Position numbers and translations under genes: made by a program. Shown here piece after piece: positions 49,725-58,651 of a DNA stretch of 64,000 nt. Positions within the stretch are counted from its first letter, which is position 1. Every line of letters begins with the position of its first letter. The notes under the pieces were generated by a model that had not been told where the DNA came from, made no database searches, and worked only from the letters and a program-made list of their open reading frames with translations. Source of the DNA: Leptospira adleri (lineage in GTDB: Bacteria; Spirochaetota; Leptospiria; Leptospirales; Leptospiraceae); contig NZ_NPDU01000003.1 of assembly GCF_002811985.1 (NCBI RefSeq), forward strand, positions 65,131-129,130. The letters are read 5' to 3'.

Positions 49725-50957
49725 CTATCCGCGGAGAAGATCTATTTTCTTTCGAATCGAATTCTTCTCGCTTTGAGTTTTAGAAAGGGAAAGCGCTTTT
49801 TGAAAGTGAAGCTCGGATTGTTTGTCGTCAAGCGTTGTGTACAATTCTCCGAGAAGAAGAAAGAAGTAACGATTGTCTTCGAAACGAAGATTTTCCGCTT
49901 CTCGAATCGCTTCCTCTTTTCCGCGGACTTTGGAAAGCGCAAAGATGCGGTTGAGAAGGATTACGGGAGATGTTTCGATCGTAACGAGATGATCGTAGAG
50001 TCTCAGAACGTTCCTCCATTTTTCTTTCGTGTTCTCTTTTCTCGTGTGCCAATAGGCGATTCCCGCTTCGAGATGAAACTTTGAGACTTGATTCCCGCCC
50101 GTTGCCCTGTGAAGAAAAAATTCTCCTTTGGCGATCCATTCCGAGTTCCAGAGATTTGTGTTTTGTTCTCCGTATAAGATCGGCTCGCCAGTTTCGTCTA
50201 ACCTCGCTTCGAATCGCGAAATATGAAAACACATCAGCGCAAGGAGCGCGTTGACTTGAGGTTTGTTCGTGTTCGGGTTTTCTGCGAGAATCGTACACAA
50301 TCGAATCGCTTCGAGAGAAAGTCCCTTATGTAGAGTCGTATTCCGGCTCGTGGAATAGAATCCTTCGCTAAACAATAAATAGACGGTGGTCAAGACGGAA
50401 TCGAGACGTTCTTCAATTTCGACTGGATCGGGGAGTTCGATCTTGACGTTTTCGTTTCTAAGTTTTTCTTTCGCTCGAAAGAGTCGTTTGTTGATCGTTT
50501 CCTTGTTTGTAAGAAAAGCGTCCGCGATCTCCTCGATCCCGAACCCGCAAAGAATTCGAAGAGAAAGTCCGATCTGCGCCTCTTTGGAAATGGACGGATG
50601 ACAAACTGCGAACATCATCTGAAGCTGACTGTCTTCGATATTTTGATTCGAAAGATCGATTTCCCTTTCTGAAAAATCCGCGGAATCTTTTTTTAATTCA
50701 GGGAGGATTTTGTTTCTAAGGATCGAATCTCGATGTAAATAATTTTTTGCCTTGTTCTTTGCGACGCCGTAAAGCCAAGCCTTCGGATGATCGGGAAGGC
50801 CGTTCAAACCCCAGGTCTGAGCCGCCGTAAGAAAGGTCTCGCTCGCAATATCTTCCGCGATTTCGATGTGATCAAAACCGAAACGTTTACACAACACGGA
50901 AATGATCTTTCTATATTCGGTCCGAAAAAGATCCGGGATCAGATCGTCGACTTTCAT
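49725..50957 (-). CDS. ECF42-like sigma factor with C-terminal extension
   Basis: A 410-residue ECF sigma factor: region 2 (LFRTEYRKIISVLCKRFGFDHIEIAEDIASETFLTAAQTWG), region 4 (SKEAQIGLSLRILCGFGIEEIADAFLTNKETINKRLFRAKEKLR), then about 200 residues of helical TPR-like extension. Sigma factors with this extension and a DGPF-type (YCII-related) neighbour are classed as ECF42, which lack an anti-sigma factor and may be controlled by the extension itself. The DGPF gene lies 46 bases upstream on the same strand. Confidence 0.85.
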   Translation of the reverse strand: MKVDDLIPDLFRTEYRKIISVLCKRFGFDHIEIAEDIASETFLTAAQTWGLNGLPDHPKAWLYGVAKNKAKNYLHRDSILRNKILPELKKDSADFSEREIDLSNQNIEDSQLQMMFAVCHPSISKEAQIGLSLRILCGFGIEEIADAFLTNKETINKRLFRAKEKLRNENVKIELPDPVEIEERLDSVLTTVYLLFSEGFYSTSRNTTLHKGLSLEAIRLCTILAENPNTNKPQVNALLALMCFHISRFEARLDETGEPILYGEQNTNLWNSEWIAKGEFFLHRATGGNQVSKFHLEAGIAYWHTRKENTKEKWRNVLRLYDHLVTIETSPVILLNRIFALSKVRGKEEAIREAENLRFEDNRYFFLLLGELYTTLDDKQSELHFQKALSLSKTQSEKNSIRKKIDLLRG

Positions 50958-51003
50958 AATTAAAAATCGTCTCCGCAGAAATTTTTCGGAAACGTCAAAA
51001 TTC

Positions 51004-51360
51004 TTATCCTTTTTCGTGAACCGAAACGATCTGTCTCACTTCCACGCTGTTCCCTGCTCCGCCTAAGATGGGACATTTTTTTGCGATCTCGACCGCGTCT
51101 TCGAAATCTTCCGCTAAGATCGAAATAAAACCTGCCAGAGATTCTTTGATCTCAACGAAGGGTCCGTCGATGATCACCTGATTGGGTTTGATTACCTTCC
51201 CTTCCGTAGAAAGTCCTTTGCCTCCGATAAATTTTCTTTGAGCGACGATTTCCTCCACCCAATCGTGATACTGTTTCATATATACTTGAAGTTGTTGCGG
51301 CGAAGGCTGAGCTTCTTTTGTGATCAGATCCAATCGCATCAATATTAAGAATTCATTCAT
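51004..51360 (-). CDS. DGPF / YCII-related domain protein
   Basis: A 118-residue cytoplasmic protein with the family motif DGPFVEIKESLAGF at about residue 61 and MNEFLILMR at the start. Such proteins accompany ECF42 sigma factors across many bacteria, probably as target genes or as partners; the biochemical function is unknown. It is the first gene of a two-gene unit, 46 bases before the sigma factor. Confidence 0.85.
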   Translation of the reverse strand: MNEFLILMRLDLITKEAQPSPQQLQVYMKQYHDWVEEIVAQRKFIGGKGLSTEGKVIKPNQVIIDGPFVEIKESLAGFISILAEDFEDAVEIAKKCPILGGAGNSVEVRQIVSVHEKG

Positions 51361-51996
51361 ATCAAAAATCTCCCTGGAAATAAAAACGTTTTCGCATTAA
51401 AAAGTTGCGGAGCCTATTTTCGTATTCGATCGGGTCCGTGTCCCGGATCGTTCCGTGATTTCCTTTGCCCGCAAAAAATAAAAAGCGGGACAACCGTGTA
51501 AATTCGTTCATTCAGATACTCCTTGTGGAACGGGATTGTAGAGATATGTTCGTCTGGGTTTCGGGAATTGGACATCGTTTCCAAAAAAAATGGATGGGTT
51601 TACTTTTTTATTTGGAACGACCCGGAGAGTCCTTGGGTTTTGTTCTCCGAAAGTGACATGAGAATTCCGATTCCGATCGTGCTTTTTTCGCCTAACGTTT
51701 CGATGGGGATCCATTCTTTCTAAAATTCTTCTCCGACTATTGATTTCAATCGCGCGACGATAAGAATTCGATCCTTTAAAAAAAGGTCGGGCGTCACGCT
51801 GATTCGAGCCGTTCGACTTTATTTTCACCATTCTTCCGGATCCCGTTCGGGATAAGAATTTTGAATCTACTCAGACGGTAATTCCCATTCTTAAATCCTA
51901 AAAACTCCAAAACCGAAATCCAAGCGGGGCCTTAAATATATTAAACTAAACGGTTTAATATTTGACAAAATCTCCGAATCTTATTTACTCAACTAA
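51361..51996. other. Intergenic region before the ArsR gene
   Basis: 636 bases. A CGCCTAACG box lies at 51689-51697. The right end contains the ArsR promoter/operator (51938-52004). Open frames in the middle are short, low in start signals and not supported. Confidence 0.5.
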
Positions 51997-52004
51997 ATGG
52001 TTGA
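51938..52004 (+). promoter_or_regulatory. ArsR-type double operator and promoter at the start codon
   Basis: Inverted repeat ATATTAAAC-N6-GTTTAATAT at 51938-51961, then TTGACA (51962-51967) as a -35 hexamer with TTTACT about 16 bases on as a -10, then a second inverted repeat TCAAC-N6-GTTGA (51989-52004) that contains the ATG at 51997. Transcription would start at or near the ATG, giving a leaderless mRNA. Confidence 0.6.
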
Positions 52005-52383
52005 ATTATTGAAAAAGGAAGAGAAGCTCGATCGGGTGTTCGCCGCGCTGGCCGATCACTCGAGAAGAAAAATGCTCGTACGTTTGCGGGACCGATCGCT
52101 TACGATTTCGGAGCTAGCGGAACCATTTTCGATGTCGTTTGCCGGAGTCGCCAAACATATCGACGTTTTGAACGCTGCCGGTTTGGTGCGTAAGATAAGA
52201 ACGCCGGAGGACGGAAGAAGTTTTAGGCTTGAGCTGCAAAGCAAAGCGGTCTCGGAAGCCTTCGCCTGGCTCGCTTATCATCAAGAATTCTGGACCAACA
52301 AACTAGACAGACTGGAAGCGTTTATACAAGAAGAGGAATTAAAAAATGACAAACCCCGTATTAAAAGTCGAAAAAAAAATTAA
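51997..52383 (+). CDS. ArsR-family transcriptional regulator
   Basis: A 128-residue winged-helix repressor: LDRVFAALADHSRRKMLVRL, LTISELAEPFSMSFAGVAKHIDVLNAAGLVRKI and the C-terminal dimerisation helix. No metal-binding Cys cluster is present. It precedes two AHSA1-domain genes, a common arrangement, and its ATG lies inside the operator, so it is probably autoregulated. No ribosome-binding site is visible, consistent with a leaderless mRNA. The next gene's ATG (52346) is inside its end. Confidence 0.85.
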   Translation: MVELLKKEEKLDRVFAALADHSRRKMLVRLRDRSLTISELAEPFSMSFAGVAKHIDVLNAAGLVRKIRTPEDGRSFRLELQSKAVSEAFAWLAYHQEFWTNKLDRLEAFIQEEELKNDKPRIKSRKKN

Positions 52384-52816
52384 CGCCGACCAAACCCGAT
52401 TGTTTAGAGCCTGGCTCGAGACTGAAAATTTTTCGCGCTGGTTTCTGAGCGGAGATCCCATAGTAGAATCGGTCGTCATCGATCCGCGTCCGGGCGGTAA
52501 GTTTAGAATCGATATGTCGCTCAACGGTAAAACTCTTCCTCACGAAGGCGAGTATCAAATCATCGAAGAGCCGACTAAGCTGGTCTTTACGTGGCGTTCC
52601 CATGCGACCGGAGGACGCGACACTCTTGTTACCGTCACTTTTACCGCGCTTCCTATGACGACGGTCGAAAGTTCTTCCGGTTCGATCCAAAAACCGCAGA
52701 CGCTTGTGACCTTGCTTCACGAACGTCTTACAAGCGAAGCGGAGATTCAATCACATACTTACGGTTGGACTCATATTCTAGACGCTTACGCAGAGTGGTT
52801 TAACAAGAAGAGTTAA
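52346..52816 (+). CDS. SRPBCC/AHSA1-domain protein
   Basis: A 156-residue single-domain protein of the START/Bet v1-like fold: KVEKKINADQTRLFRAWLETENFSRWFLSGD, then VVIDPRPGGKFRIDM and YQIIEEPTKLVFTWRSH, the typical AHSA1 strands. Such proteins bind hydrophobic ligands; the role is unknown. Its start is 38 bases inside the ArsR gene in another frame, so the two are coupled. A second AHSA1 gene follows. Confidence 0.85.
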   Translation: MTNPVLKVEKKINADQTRLFRAWLETENFSRWFLSGDPIVESVVIDPRPGGKFRIDMSLNGKTLPHEGEYQIIEEPTKLVFTWRSHATGGRDTLVTVTFTALPMTTVESSSGSIQKPQTLVTLLHERLTSEAEIQSHTYGWTHILDAYAEWFNKKS

Positions 52817-52871
52817 CGTCTTTATCGGCTAAGCCGGAAAGAAAAATAAAGGAATGAGGAAGGATAAAAAT

Positions 52872-53342
52872 ATGAACGGAATCTATCACAAAATTGGAAT
52901 ACGTTCCGGAGCCGAGAAAGTGATTCAAGCTCTGACGACACAAGCGGGTCTTGCGGGCTGGTGGACCAACGACGTTCAAGGATCGTTCTACGGAGGAACT
53001 TCCGCAACGGGAGAAACGATTCGATTCAGTTTCGGACACAAGGCCGACATGGAAATGAAGGTTAAGGAACTTGCTCCACAACGTGTTCTCTGGGAATGCA
53101 CTTCCGGTCCGGAAGACTGGATCGGTTCTCATATCGATTTCAAATTGAACGGAAGCAAGGCTCCGGATGGAGAAGGGATGACGATCATTCATTTTCGTCA
53201 CCAAGACTGGAAAAATGAAAGCGAGTTCACCGCGCATTGCAGTATGAAGTGGGCGACTTTTTTACTTAGTTTAAAGAATCTTGTCGAAGTCGGCCAGGGC
53301 CAACCTGCGCCTAACGATTTGAAAATCGACGACTTAAACTAA
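52872..53342 (+). CDS. SRPBCC/AHSA1-domain protein
   Basis: A second domain of the same fold: MNGIYHKIGIRSGAEKVIQALTTQAGLAGWWTNDVQG, then GETIRFSFGHKADMEMKVKEL. A first ATG at 52854 has its AAGGA with almost no spacing, while the ATG at 52872 has AGGAAGGA about 8 bases before it, so the latter is used (156 aa). It completes an ArsR-AHSA1-AHSA1 operon. The CGCCTAACG string at 53308-53316 lies inside its coding end. Confidence 0.83.
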   Translation: MNGIYHKIGIRSGAEKVIQALTTQAGLAGWWTNDVQGSFYGGTSATGETIRFSFGHKADMEMKVKELAPQRVLWECTSGPEDWIGSHIDFKLNGSKAPDGEGMTIIHFRHQDWKNESEFTAHCSMKWATFLLSLKNLVEVGQGQPAPNDLKIDDLN

Positions 53343-53457
53343 GCGGACTCGGGACGTGCATGTGAATTAATTTCTCATGCACAAGGACGGAATTTTCACC
53401 TCGTCACCGTTCGTTTCTTCTGACGACTCGAACGGTTTTCGATTTGCAAAAAGATGT

Positions 53458-53799
53458 TTATCTTAACAATTTCAACGCCTCTTCTAAATCCGAAGCAAAG
53501 ATTACTTTTCCGCTTTGATTGCTTTCGTAGATAAAATCTTGAAAACTTTTGGAATTGTACTCTGAAAAGTCGCCTAAAATAATCATCCTCAGTTTGTAAT
53601 TAGCTATCTTCTGCAAAATTTCTCCGGCAAATCCAGATCTTAAATCGTAGAATTTTTCGTGAAAATTCGACTTAGAAAAAATCATCGTTTCCGAAGATGT
53701 CGAGTACGCGGCTTCTAAAAAAGAATTCGGATCTTCCAAATAAATCTCACCTTCTTGAAAAAGAGCGAACATTCCCTTCTCCGTCATTATTTCTTTCAT
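53458..53799 (-). CDS. DUF4180-like protein
   Basis: A 113-residue cytoplasmic protein. The stretch DLRSGFAGEILQKIANYKLRMIILGDFSEYNSKSFQDFIYESNQ strongly resembles DUF4180 proteins, found beside stress and small-molecule resistance genes; the function is unknown. Single gene on the minus strand in the accessory region. Confidence 0.75.
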   Translation of the reverse strand: MKEIMTEKGMFALFQEGEIYLEDPNSFLEAAYSTSSETMIFSKSNFHEKFYDLRSGFAGEILQKIANYKLRMIILGDFSEYNSKSFQDFIYESNQSGKVIFASDLEEALKLLR

Positions 53800-53924
53800 T
53801 ATAATTTTACGTTTTCTCCTTTTTCATTTGAAGATTGAATTCGTAACAAGCTCGAACGACGCGGCGCTTCCTAGAGAAATGATAAGGCGAAAGCGCTCTG
53901 TCAAGCCGAAGCGAAATTTCCCGC

Positions 53925-54755
53925 TCACAAAGGACGATCTTTCCTGAAGCGAATCGTAAAAATAAGACGAAACGAAAGTTTTAATCGGTTTCGCAATAAG
54001 TTTTTCATACAAATACATTTTTCGGATAACTGTTTCTCGAAAGAATTTAGAAAGCGATCGAGTTCTGAAACCTTGGCTTTAAATACTGAATTCGGTTTTT
54101 CATTCAACTTACCGTCGCGGAAAGAATAAGTAACGGATTCTTTGAACCAAGGAGCGAAACGGTTTCGAAACGCTGCAGAATTAAAATATTCGAATAAACA
54201 AGCCGGCACGTCGATTGTGGACTCGATTCGAAAACCTTCGTTTAGGATCGCCAATTCTCTGGAAAAAGTAAAATATCGATCCATAGAAAATGATTCCCAA
54301 GGCTCTTGGAATAAGATCACGGGACTTCCGGATGAGAAGTCAATCATCTTTATATTGGATACGGTTGCGTGACTTCCGGCAATATCCGTAAAAAGAATCG
54401 CTTCGGGTATTGTGTCTCCCGTTAGGTCCTCGAATAAAATTTCACGTCTTCTTGTGGATGAATCCCTGAATATCACGACTCGATTTTTAACAAGAACCAC
54501 GTAATTCCAGCGTTCGAATTCCGCGTTTGTTTCGGAGTCGTTTCCAAGTTCGAGATGTACGATTTCGTAATCCTCGGCCTTAACTTTAAATTTAGAGATA
54601 AGAGATATATGAGCTTCTTTTAATAGATTTCCTTGGGATAAAAATTCGTCCAGATGGTCCTCTAAGATTTCCCTCAAAACGCTCCCCTCTTCCTTCTTGC
54701 AAAAAAATAGGAATGGTCTAAAAATAAACAATAATATTCTAATTATCTTATTCAT
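53925..54755 (-). CDS. Hypothetical exported protein, possible frameshift at C-terminus
   Basis: A 276-residue protein with a hydrophobic N-terminus (IIRILLFIFRPFLFFC, Cys possibly lipidated) and a predicted extracytoplasmic body with VVIFRDSSTRRREILFEDLTGDTIPEAILFTDIAGSHATVS, which resembles VCBS/FG-GAP-type calcium-binding repeats only weakly. No family recognised. The last 27 residues (from about 54015) are unlike the rest, while another frame opening at 54018 gives MYLYEKLIAKPIKTFVSSYF, so a single-base frameshift near there is possible. Confidence 0.55.
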   Translation of the reverse strand: MNKIIRILLFIFRPFLFFCKKEEGSVLREILEDHLDEFLSQGNLLKEAHISLISKFKVKAEDYEIVHLELGNDSETNAEFERWNYVVLVKNRVVIFRDSSTRRREILFEDLTGDTIPEAILFTDIAGSHATVSNIKMIDFSSGSPVILFQEPWESFSMDRYFTFSRELAILNEGFRIESTIDVPACLFEYFNSAAFRNRFAPWFKESVTYSFRDGKLNEKPNSVFKAKVSELDRFLNSFEKQLSEKCICMKNLLRNRLKLSFRLIFTIRFRKDRPL

Positions 54756-54844
54756 TTATCCGGGTTAACACCTTAGGTAAATTCATTCCCTCAAACTCAA
54801 GGAAGTTCAATGCGTAAAATTTAGACCGCAGATTTGTTCCGGAT

Positions 54845-55273
54845 TCAACTGTGACAAATCACCTGTGTGCAGATATGTTCCTTGTGCTGGTCAAGAAGCC
54901 GATGGAAATTATTTTGCCATTTACCCCAGGCGCGCCCGTTTTGCGAAGAAGGTTCCCTAAGCATTCTCCAGCCGAAGTCCTGAAGATCGATCCAGGGACC
55001 GTTCGGAAGAATCACCCCGGACGTATAATAAATCTCGGGTAAGTTTCTGACGTAACAGGAATTGTTTAGAATTTCGGAGTCGTCTTCGGAGTAATCGGAT
55101 CTTAGTTCTTCGTCTATCAAGTTTTCGGACGGGAAATACCAATAGTCCCAATGTCTAGAACGGATAGATTTGATATTATCTTCGTCGAGACGATATGGCT
55201 CTAAAATTCGCTTTAAACTAGAGTATATGTCTTCGGAAGAATTGGGAATGATTACCGTAATGTGTGAGCGCAT
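54845..55273 (-). CDS. Hypothetical protein
   Basis: A 142-residue cytoplasmic protein beginning MRSHITVIIPNSSEDIYSSLKRILEPY, then a Trp- and Tyr-rich middle (HWDYWYFPSEN, FGWRMLREP). No family recognised. The Trp-rich, acidic composition is often seen in small immunity or accessory proteins, but there is no partner to test that. Flanked by other single genes in the accessory region. Confidence 0.55.
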   Translation of the reverse strand: MRSHITVIIPNSSEDIYSSLKRILEPYRLDEDNIKSIRSRHWDYWYFPSENLIDEELRSDYSEDDSEILNNSCYVRNLPEIYYTSGVILPNGPWIDLQDFGWRMLREPSSQNGRAWGKWQNNFHRLLDQHKEHICTQVICHS

Positions 55274-55404
55274 ACTTTCGAATTTTTAAGATTTTTCCGT
55301 GGACACGCCTTCAAAAACAAGCCTGAGGATACAAAGTAAACGTTATGTGAAACCGACTCCCACGGTCAATAGAATTCGGCAATCCGTATTTCTCATTCTA
55401 TCGG

Positions 55405-56004
55405 TCATCTAGGATTCAGATCATTCAGTCCCTTTCCGTTGAGGATCGGCTGCACGCATTTTTCTATTCTTGATTCGCGGGTTTTCGCTTGTTTCGGCGC
55501 TGAGAAGTGAAGGATGTAAGCTCTTTGTCTTCCCGGCGTCAGCGCGTCAAAGGCGGTTTTTAACTCCGGAACTTCTTCTAATTTATTTAAGAATTCTTCC
55601 GGAATCGCAAATTCCCTGGTCGTTTTAAAATTTACTTTGAGTCCCGCTCTTTCCGTTTCTATCGCTTCCTTTATATAAGTTTTAAGAATCGTTTTCATCT
55701 TAACGATTTCTCGAACGTCGGTAAAACGAATCTGACGCGCTGCTTGTGTGTTTTTTGTTTGTTGGATGAGAATTCCTTCTGGATCCTTTAACAAAGCCCC
55801 TTTGAAAAACAAAAACGCACAATATTCTTTAAAAACATGTATTAAAACTATATTATTGTTTTCGAATGTATAACAAGGAGAACCCCACTTAAGCTCTTCC
55901 GTTAACTTGCATTCGAGTGCGATCTTTCTTAAGATCTCGAATTCTTTTTGCCATTTTTTAGCCTTACTTAAATAGTTGTCGACTTTAGGATTTGTCTTGC
56001 TCAT
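55405..56004 (-). CDS. YdeI/OmpD-associated-like protein with DUF1801 domain
   Basis: A 199-residue protein. The N-terminal part EFEILRKIALECKLTEELKWGSPCYTFENNNIVLIHVFKEYCAFLFFKGALL is a DUF1801 domain, and the C-terminal half (EFLNKLEEVPELKTAFDALTPGRQRAYILHFSAPKQAKTRESRIEKCV) is the YdeI-type helical end. Members appear in stress and peptide-resistance contexts; the function is uncertain. Confidence 0.82.
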   Translation of the reverse strand: MSKTNPKVDNYLSKAKKWQKEFEILRKIALECKLTEELKWGSPCYTFENNNIVLIHVFKEYCAFLFFKGALLKDPEGILIQQTKNTQAARQIRFTDVREIVKMKTILKTYIKEAIETERAGLKVNFKTTREFAIPEEFLNKLEEVPELKTAFDALTPGRQRAYILHFSAPKQAKTRESRIEKCVQPILNGKGLNDLNPR

Positions 56005-56331
56005 GGATTTATTCCGGGATTGATTATTCCTTGTGCGGGTTTGGAATCCGTAACTCGAACGAAATCGGCTATGACAAAGTTCTCAGCTTTGTCAAAACAA
56101 TTCGGGAACCGCACCGCAAACCTTATAAACCAGAGCTTGTCGGAAACGGTTCCTTTCGTAAAGAAAAATTAAAGAGAACAAATCTTCTTTGTTTTCGAAA
56201 TGTATCGTTCCGATTTAGAAATTTCTTTTCATGCGCAGACATCTTTATAAAATCCGGATTTTTCTTTATCGAATTGCTTTCGATCACTACGCTTTTCAAA
56301 AGTCGTCGTTTGAAATCACCGGAAGGAATTC
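56005..56331. other. Intergenic region
   Basis: About 330 bases with no gene that I can support. A plus-strand open frame overlaps the next gene's end and has no signal for a start. Confidence 0.5.
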
Positions 56332-57186
56332 TTAGGTCATAGCAACTAAAAAACATTCTCCGCTTCCCGGAATCAGTCCGTCCTCCCGATTCGTAAAGTA
56401 ACGAAGTCGAATGTCTTCGATAGAGACATACCGAGCCTTGGAAAAACCCGCTTCTTTGGCGAGTTCTAAAATTTCAGTCGGGGTAAAGAAACTTATAAAA
56501 GGAGTTCCCGCTTCGCGCGTTTTCTTGATCGTGAATTCCAGCGTAGGTTGATCCTCCGGTTCAAGAAGATCGATAGGAAGCATATACGTAGTCGCAAAGC
56601 AGGATCCGGGCGCAAGTTTTGACATTTGCTGAAGCGTGGAGAGATTCGCCTCTTTCGTTAAATACATAGAGACTCCGGTCGAAGCTACGATCGCGGGTTT
56701 CTTCGGATCAAATCCGGATGCAATTAACCGGTCCCACCAGGATTCGCCGCCTTCAAAATCAACGGGAACAAATTTTAAAAACTCGGGAATCGGATCAAAG
56801 CCGATTTCAAGAAGACGATTCTCTTTCCATTTCTGAGGTCCGGGTTGATCCACTTCAAAAGTGGTTAGACGAGAGGCGATTTCAGGTTGGCGTTGAACAA
56901 AAGTATCCAGACCCGCCCCGAGAATTACATACTGCGTTGTTCCCAACTTCGCCTGCTCTTCCACTAAATCTTCAACAAATCGCGCGCGAGCAACGATTGA
57001 AGATCGAATTCTTCTTGTCCAATCCGGATTCATATCCGGACGGTCTCGCCAATTTTCTTCACCGGCGAGTCTAAGACCGATCTCATCATTGAGAATATGC
57101 GGACTGGAATCTACTTGAACGTGAAGCGCTCGCCATAATGCTACTCGAACCGCAGTATGCTCCGGCGCAATGTCGTTTATTCCCAT
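56332..57186 (-). CDS. TIGR00027-type SAM-dependent methyltransferase
   Basis: A 284-residue enzyme with DPDWTRRIRSSIVARARFVEDLV-like helices, the SAM site YVILGAGLDTFVQR, EVDQPGPQKWKENRL after it, and PAIVASTGVSMYLTKEANLSTLQQMS. This is the leucine-carboxyl-methyltransferase-like family common in actinobacteria and occasional in leptospires. Substrate unknown. Confidence 0.88.
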   Translation of the reverse strand: MGINDIAPEHTAVRVALWRALHVQVDSSPHILNDEIGLRLAGEENWRDRPDMNPDWTRRIRSSIVARARFVEDLVEEQAKLGTTQYVILGAGLDTFVQRQPEIASRLTTFEVDQPGPQKWKENRLLEIGFDPIPEFLKFVPVDFEGGESWWDRLIASGFDPKKPAIVASTGVSMYLTKEANLSTLQQMSKLAPGSCFATTYMLPIDLLEPEDQPTLEFTIKKTREAGTPFISFFTPTEILELAKEAGFSKARYVSIEDIRLRYFTNREDGLIPGSGECFLVAMT

Positions 57187-57515
57187 TTCATCACCTGTGG
57201 AGTCATTTTAGAAAAGGTTAATATGGTAGGTTCCATTCCCGGATTTGTCCGTTCAAATCCTTTTTGCAAATTCATCTCGAAGCGGAACGAAAAAAGGGCG
57301 CCTATTAATGCGAAATGGAAGTTCCCATGGCGATTGGATAACAATAAGAATTCGGTTTTTCAGCCTTTTGAATTCTTCTGTTTAGGATAGGAACCTTAAA
57401 AAAAATCCTAAAAGAATCGAGGCTGTCCTTAAGAAAATCTCAGATATGATTAAAATTCTATTCGATTTTATATTTAAGTATTGACTTAATTAAGTATTAA
57501 CTTAAATATAAAGGC
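57187..57515. other. Intergenic region ending in an ArsR operator
   Basis: About 330 bases; the final 45 contain the nested operator at 57471-57508. No gene seen in the rest. Confidence 0.55.
57471..57508 (+). promoter_or_regulatory. Nested palindromic ArsR operator and promoter
   Basis: TATTTAAGT (57471-57479) and ACTTAAATA (57500-57508) are exact inverted repeats, and the palindrome ACTTAATTAAGT (57484-57495) lies between them. A TTGACT (-35) at 57481-57486 and TAAATA (-10) at 57503-57508 fall inside; the ATG is 8 bases later, so the mRNA would start near the ATG. Confidence 0.65.
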
Positions 57516-57845
57516 ATGAACGCTTTTGCCGCCCTTGCAGACGATACAAGACGAGAAATTGTGAGATTGGTTGCGAAAAAGGGAAGCCTTACCTCGACGG
57601 AGATAAGCGAAAGATTTAAGATGAGCCCGCCCGCTATCTCACAGCACTTAAAGGTGTTGAAAGAGGCCGAAATTCTGCGGATGAGAAAGGATGCGCAAAA
57701 GCGAATTTATAGTCTTAACGACACAGGGATGAATGAAATGGAGGATTGGTTGCGGGAAATCAAAGACCTTTGGAATCAACGCCTGGATAAGCTGGAGAAA
57801 TATCTTTTGAAAATAAAAAAGGAGCGGTCCCATGTTAAAAAATAG
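57516..57845 (+). CDS. ArsR-family transcriptional regulator
   Basis: A 109-residue winged-helix repressor: [54 protein letters not shown]. It is the second ArsR-AHSA1 module in this region but differs from the first in its operator sequence and length. Its end overlaps the next gene's start by 14 bases. Regulation is likely autogenous through the nested operator. Confidence 0.88.
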   Translation: MNAFAALADDTRREIVRLVAKKGSLTSTEISERFKMSPPAISQHLKVLKEAEILRMRKDAQKRIYSLNDTGMNEMEDWLREIKDLWNQRLDKLEKYLLKIKKERSHVKK

Positions 57846-58314
57846 CGCTGAAACGATCATCGAAAATAACAAAGTCATCTATAAGAGATACTTTGAGGTT
57901 CCGGTCGATCTTCTTTTCGAGGTTTGGTCGGTCGAGGAGCATCTTTCTGAATGGTGGGGTCCGGACGGTTTTACGCTCACTACGAAAAGTTTGGATTTTT
58001 CGAAAGGCGGGATTTGGGAATTCGTCATGCATGGCCCGGACGGACACGATTATAAAAATAAAATCCAATTTACGGATATTAAGAAATCGGAATATATTTT
58101 TTATAAACATCTTGGAGACGGCGAAGGCGCAAAGGACGTCGACTTTGAATCTAAAATTATTTTTGAATCAGCCGGAGAAGGTTCAAATTTAACGATGGAA
58201 CAGATTTTTCCGAGCAAGGACGAACTTGAAAGAGTGAATCAGAAATACGGCGCGATCGAAGGCGGAAAACAGCATATCGGCAATCTCGCAAAATATTTGG
58301 AAAAGTTAAAATAG
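57832..58314 (+). CDS. SRPBCC/AHSA1-domain protein
   Basis: A 160-residue domain of the same fold as the genes at 52346 and 52872: [56 protein letters not shown]. It lies directly after the ArsR gene and overlaps it. Ligand unknown. Confidence 0.88.
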   Translation: MLKNSAETIIENNKVIYKRYFEVPVDLLFEVWSVEEHLSEWWGPDGFTLTTKSLDFSKGGIWEFVMHGPDGHDYKNKIQFTDIKKSEYIFYKHLGDGEGAKDVDFESKIIFESAGEGSNLTMEQIFPSKDELERVNQKYGAIEGGKQHIGNLAKYLEKLK

Positions 58315-58651
58315 CTCGATAGATGACGAGACTCTGCGGTAGTTGTTTCTAAACGTTCCTTGGATTCAAAATTCTCTTTGCCGTTCAGTTCTAAATTTTT
58401 AGCTTCGAGATCGAGTGAAAATCGAGATGATTATTACCTTCGAATGCGGGGAATGCTTGATAAGAATAAAACGCTAACCTTCGACGCAATTTTACTTTTT
58501 CTTTAAAGGTAAAAAAATCTTCAGAAATTCTCAAGGAACTTGTTTCATAGACGCAAATGAGAATCTCGGATTTGATTTTTTATAAAGGAACACTTCATCA
58601 GATATTTCGCCAAAGTGCGGAAATTTGCGAGATCAAAACGCCTAACGTATT
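58315..58651. other. Intergenic region with an attC-type box
   Basis: About 340 bases between a plus-strand and a minus-strand gene. A CGCCTAACG string lies at 58639-58647, five bases after the stop of the next minus gene. No gene seen. Confidence 0.5.

Noticed and set aside
55992..56342. Plus-strand open frame of 116 residues between two minus-strand genes
   Set aside because: No family similarity, overlaps both neighbouring genes, and no ribosome-binding site.
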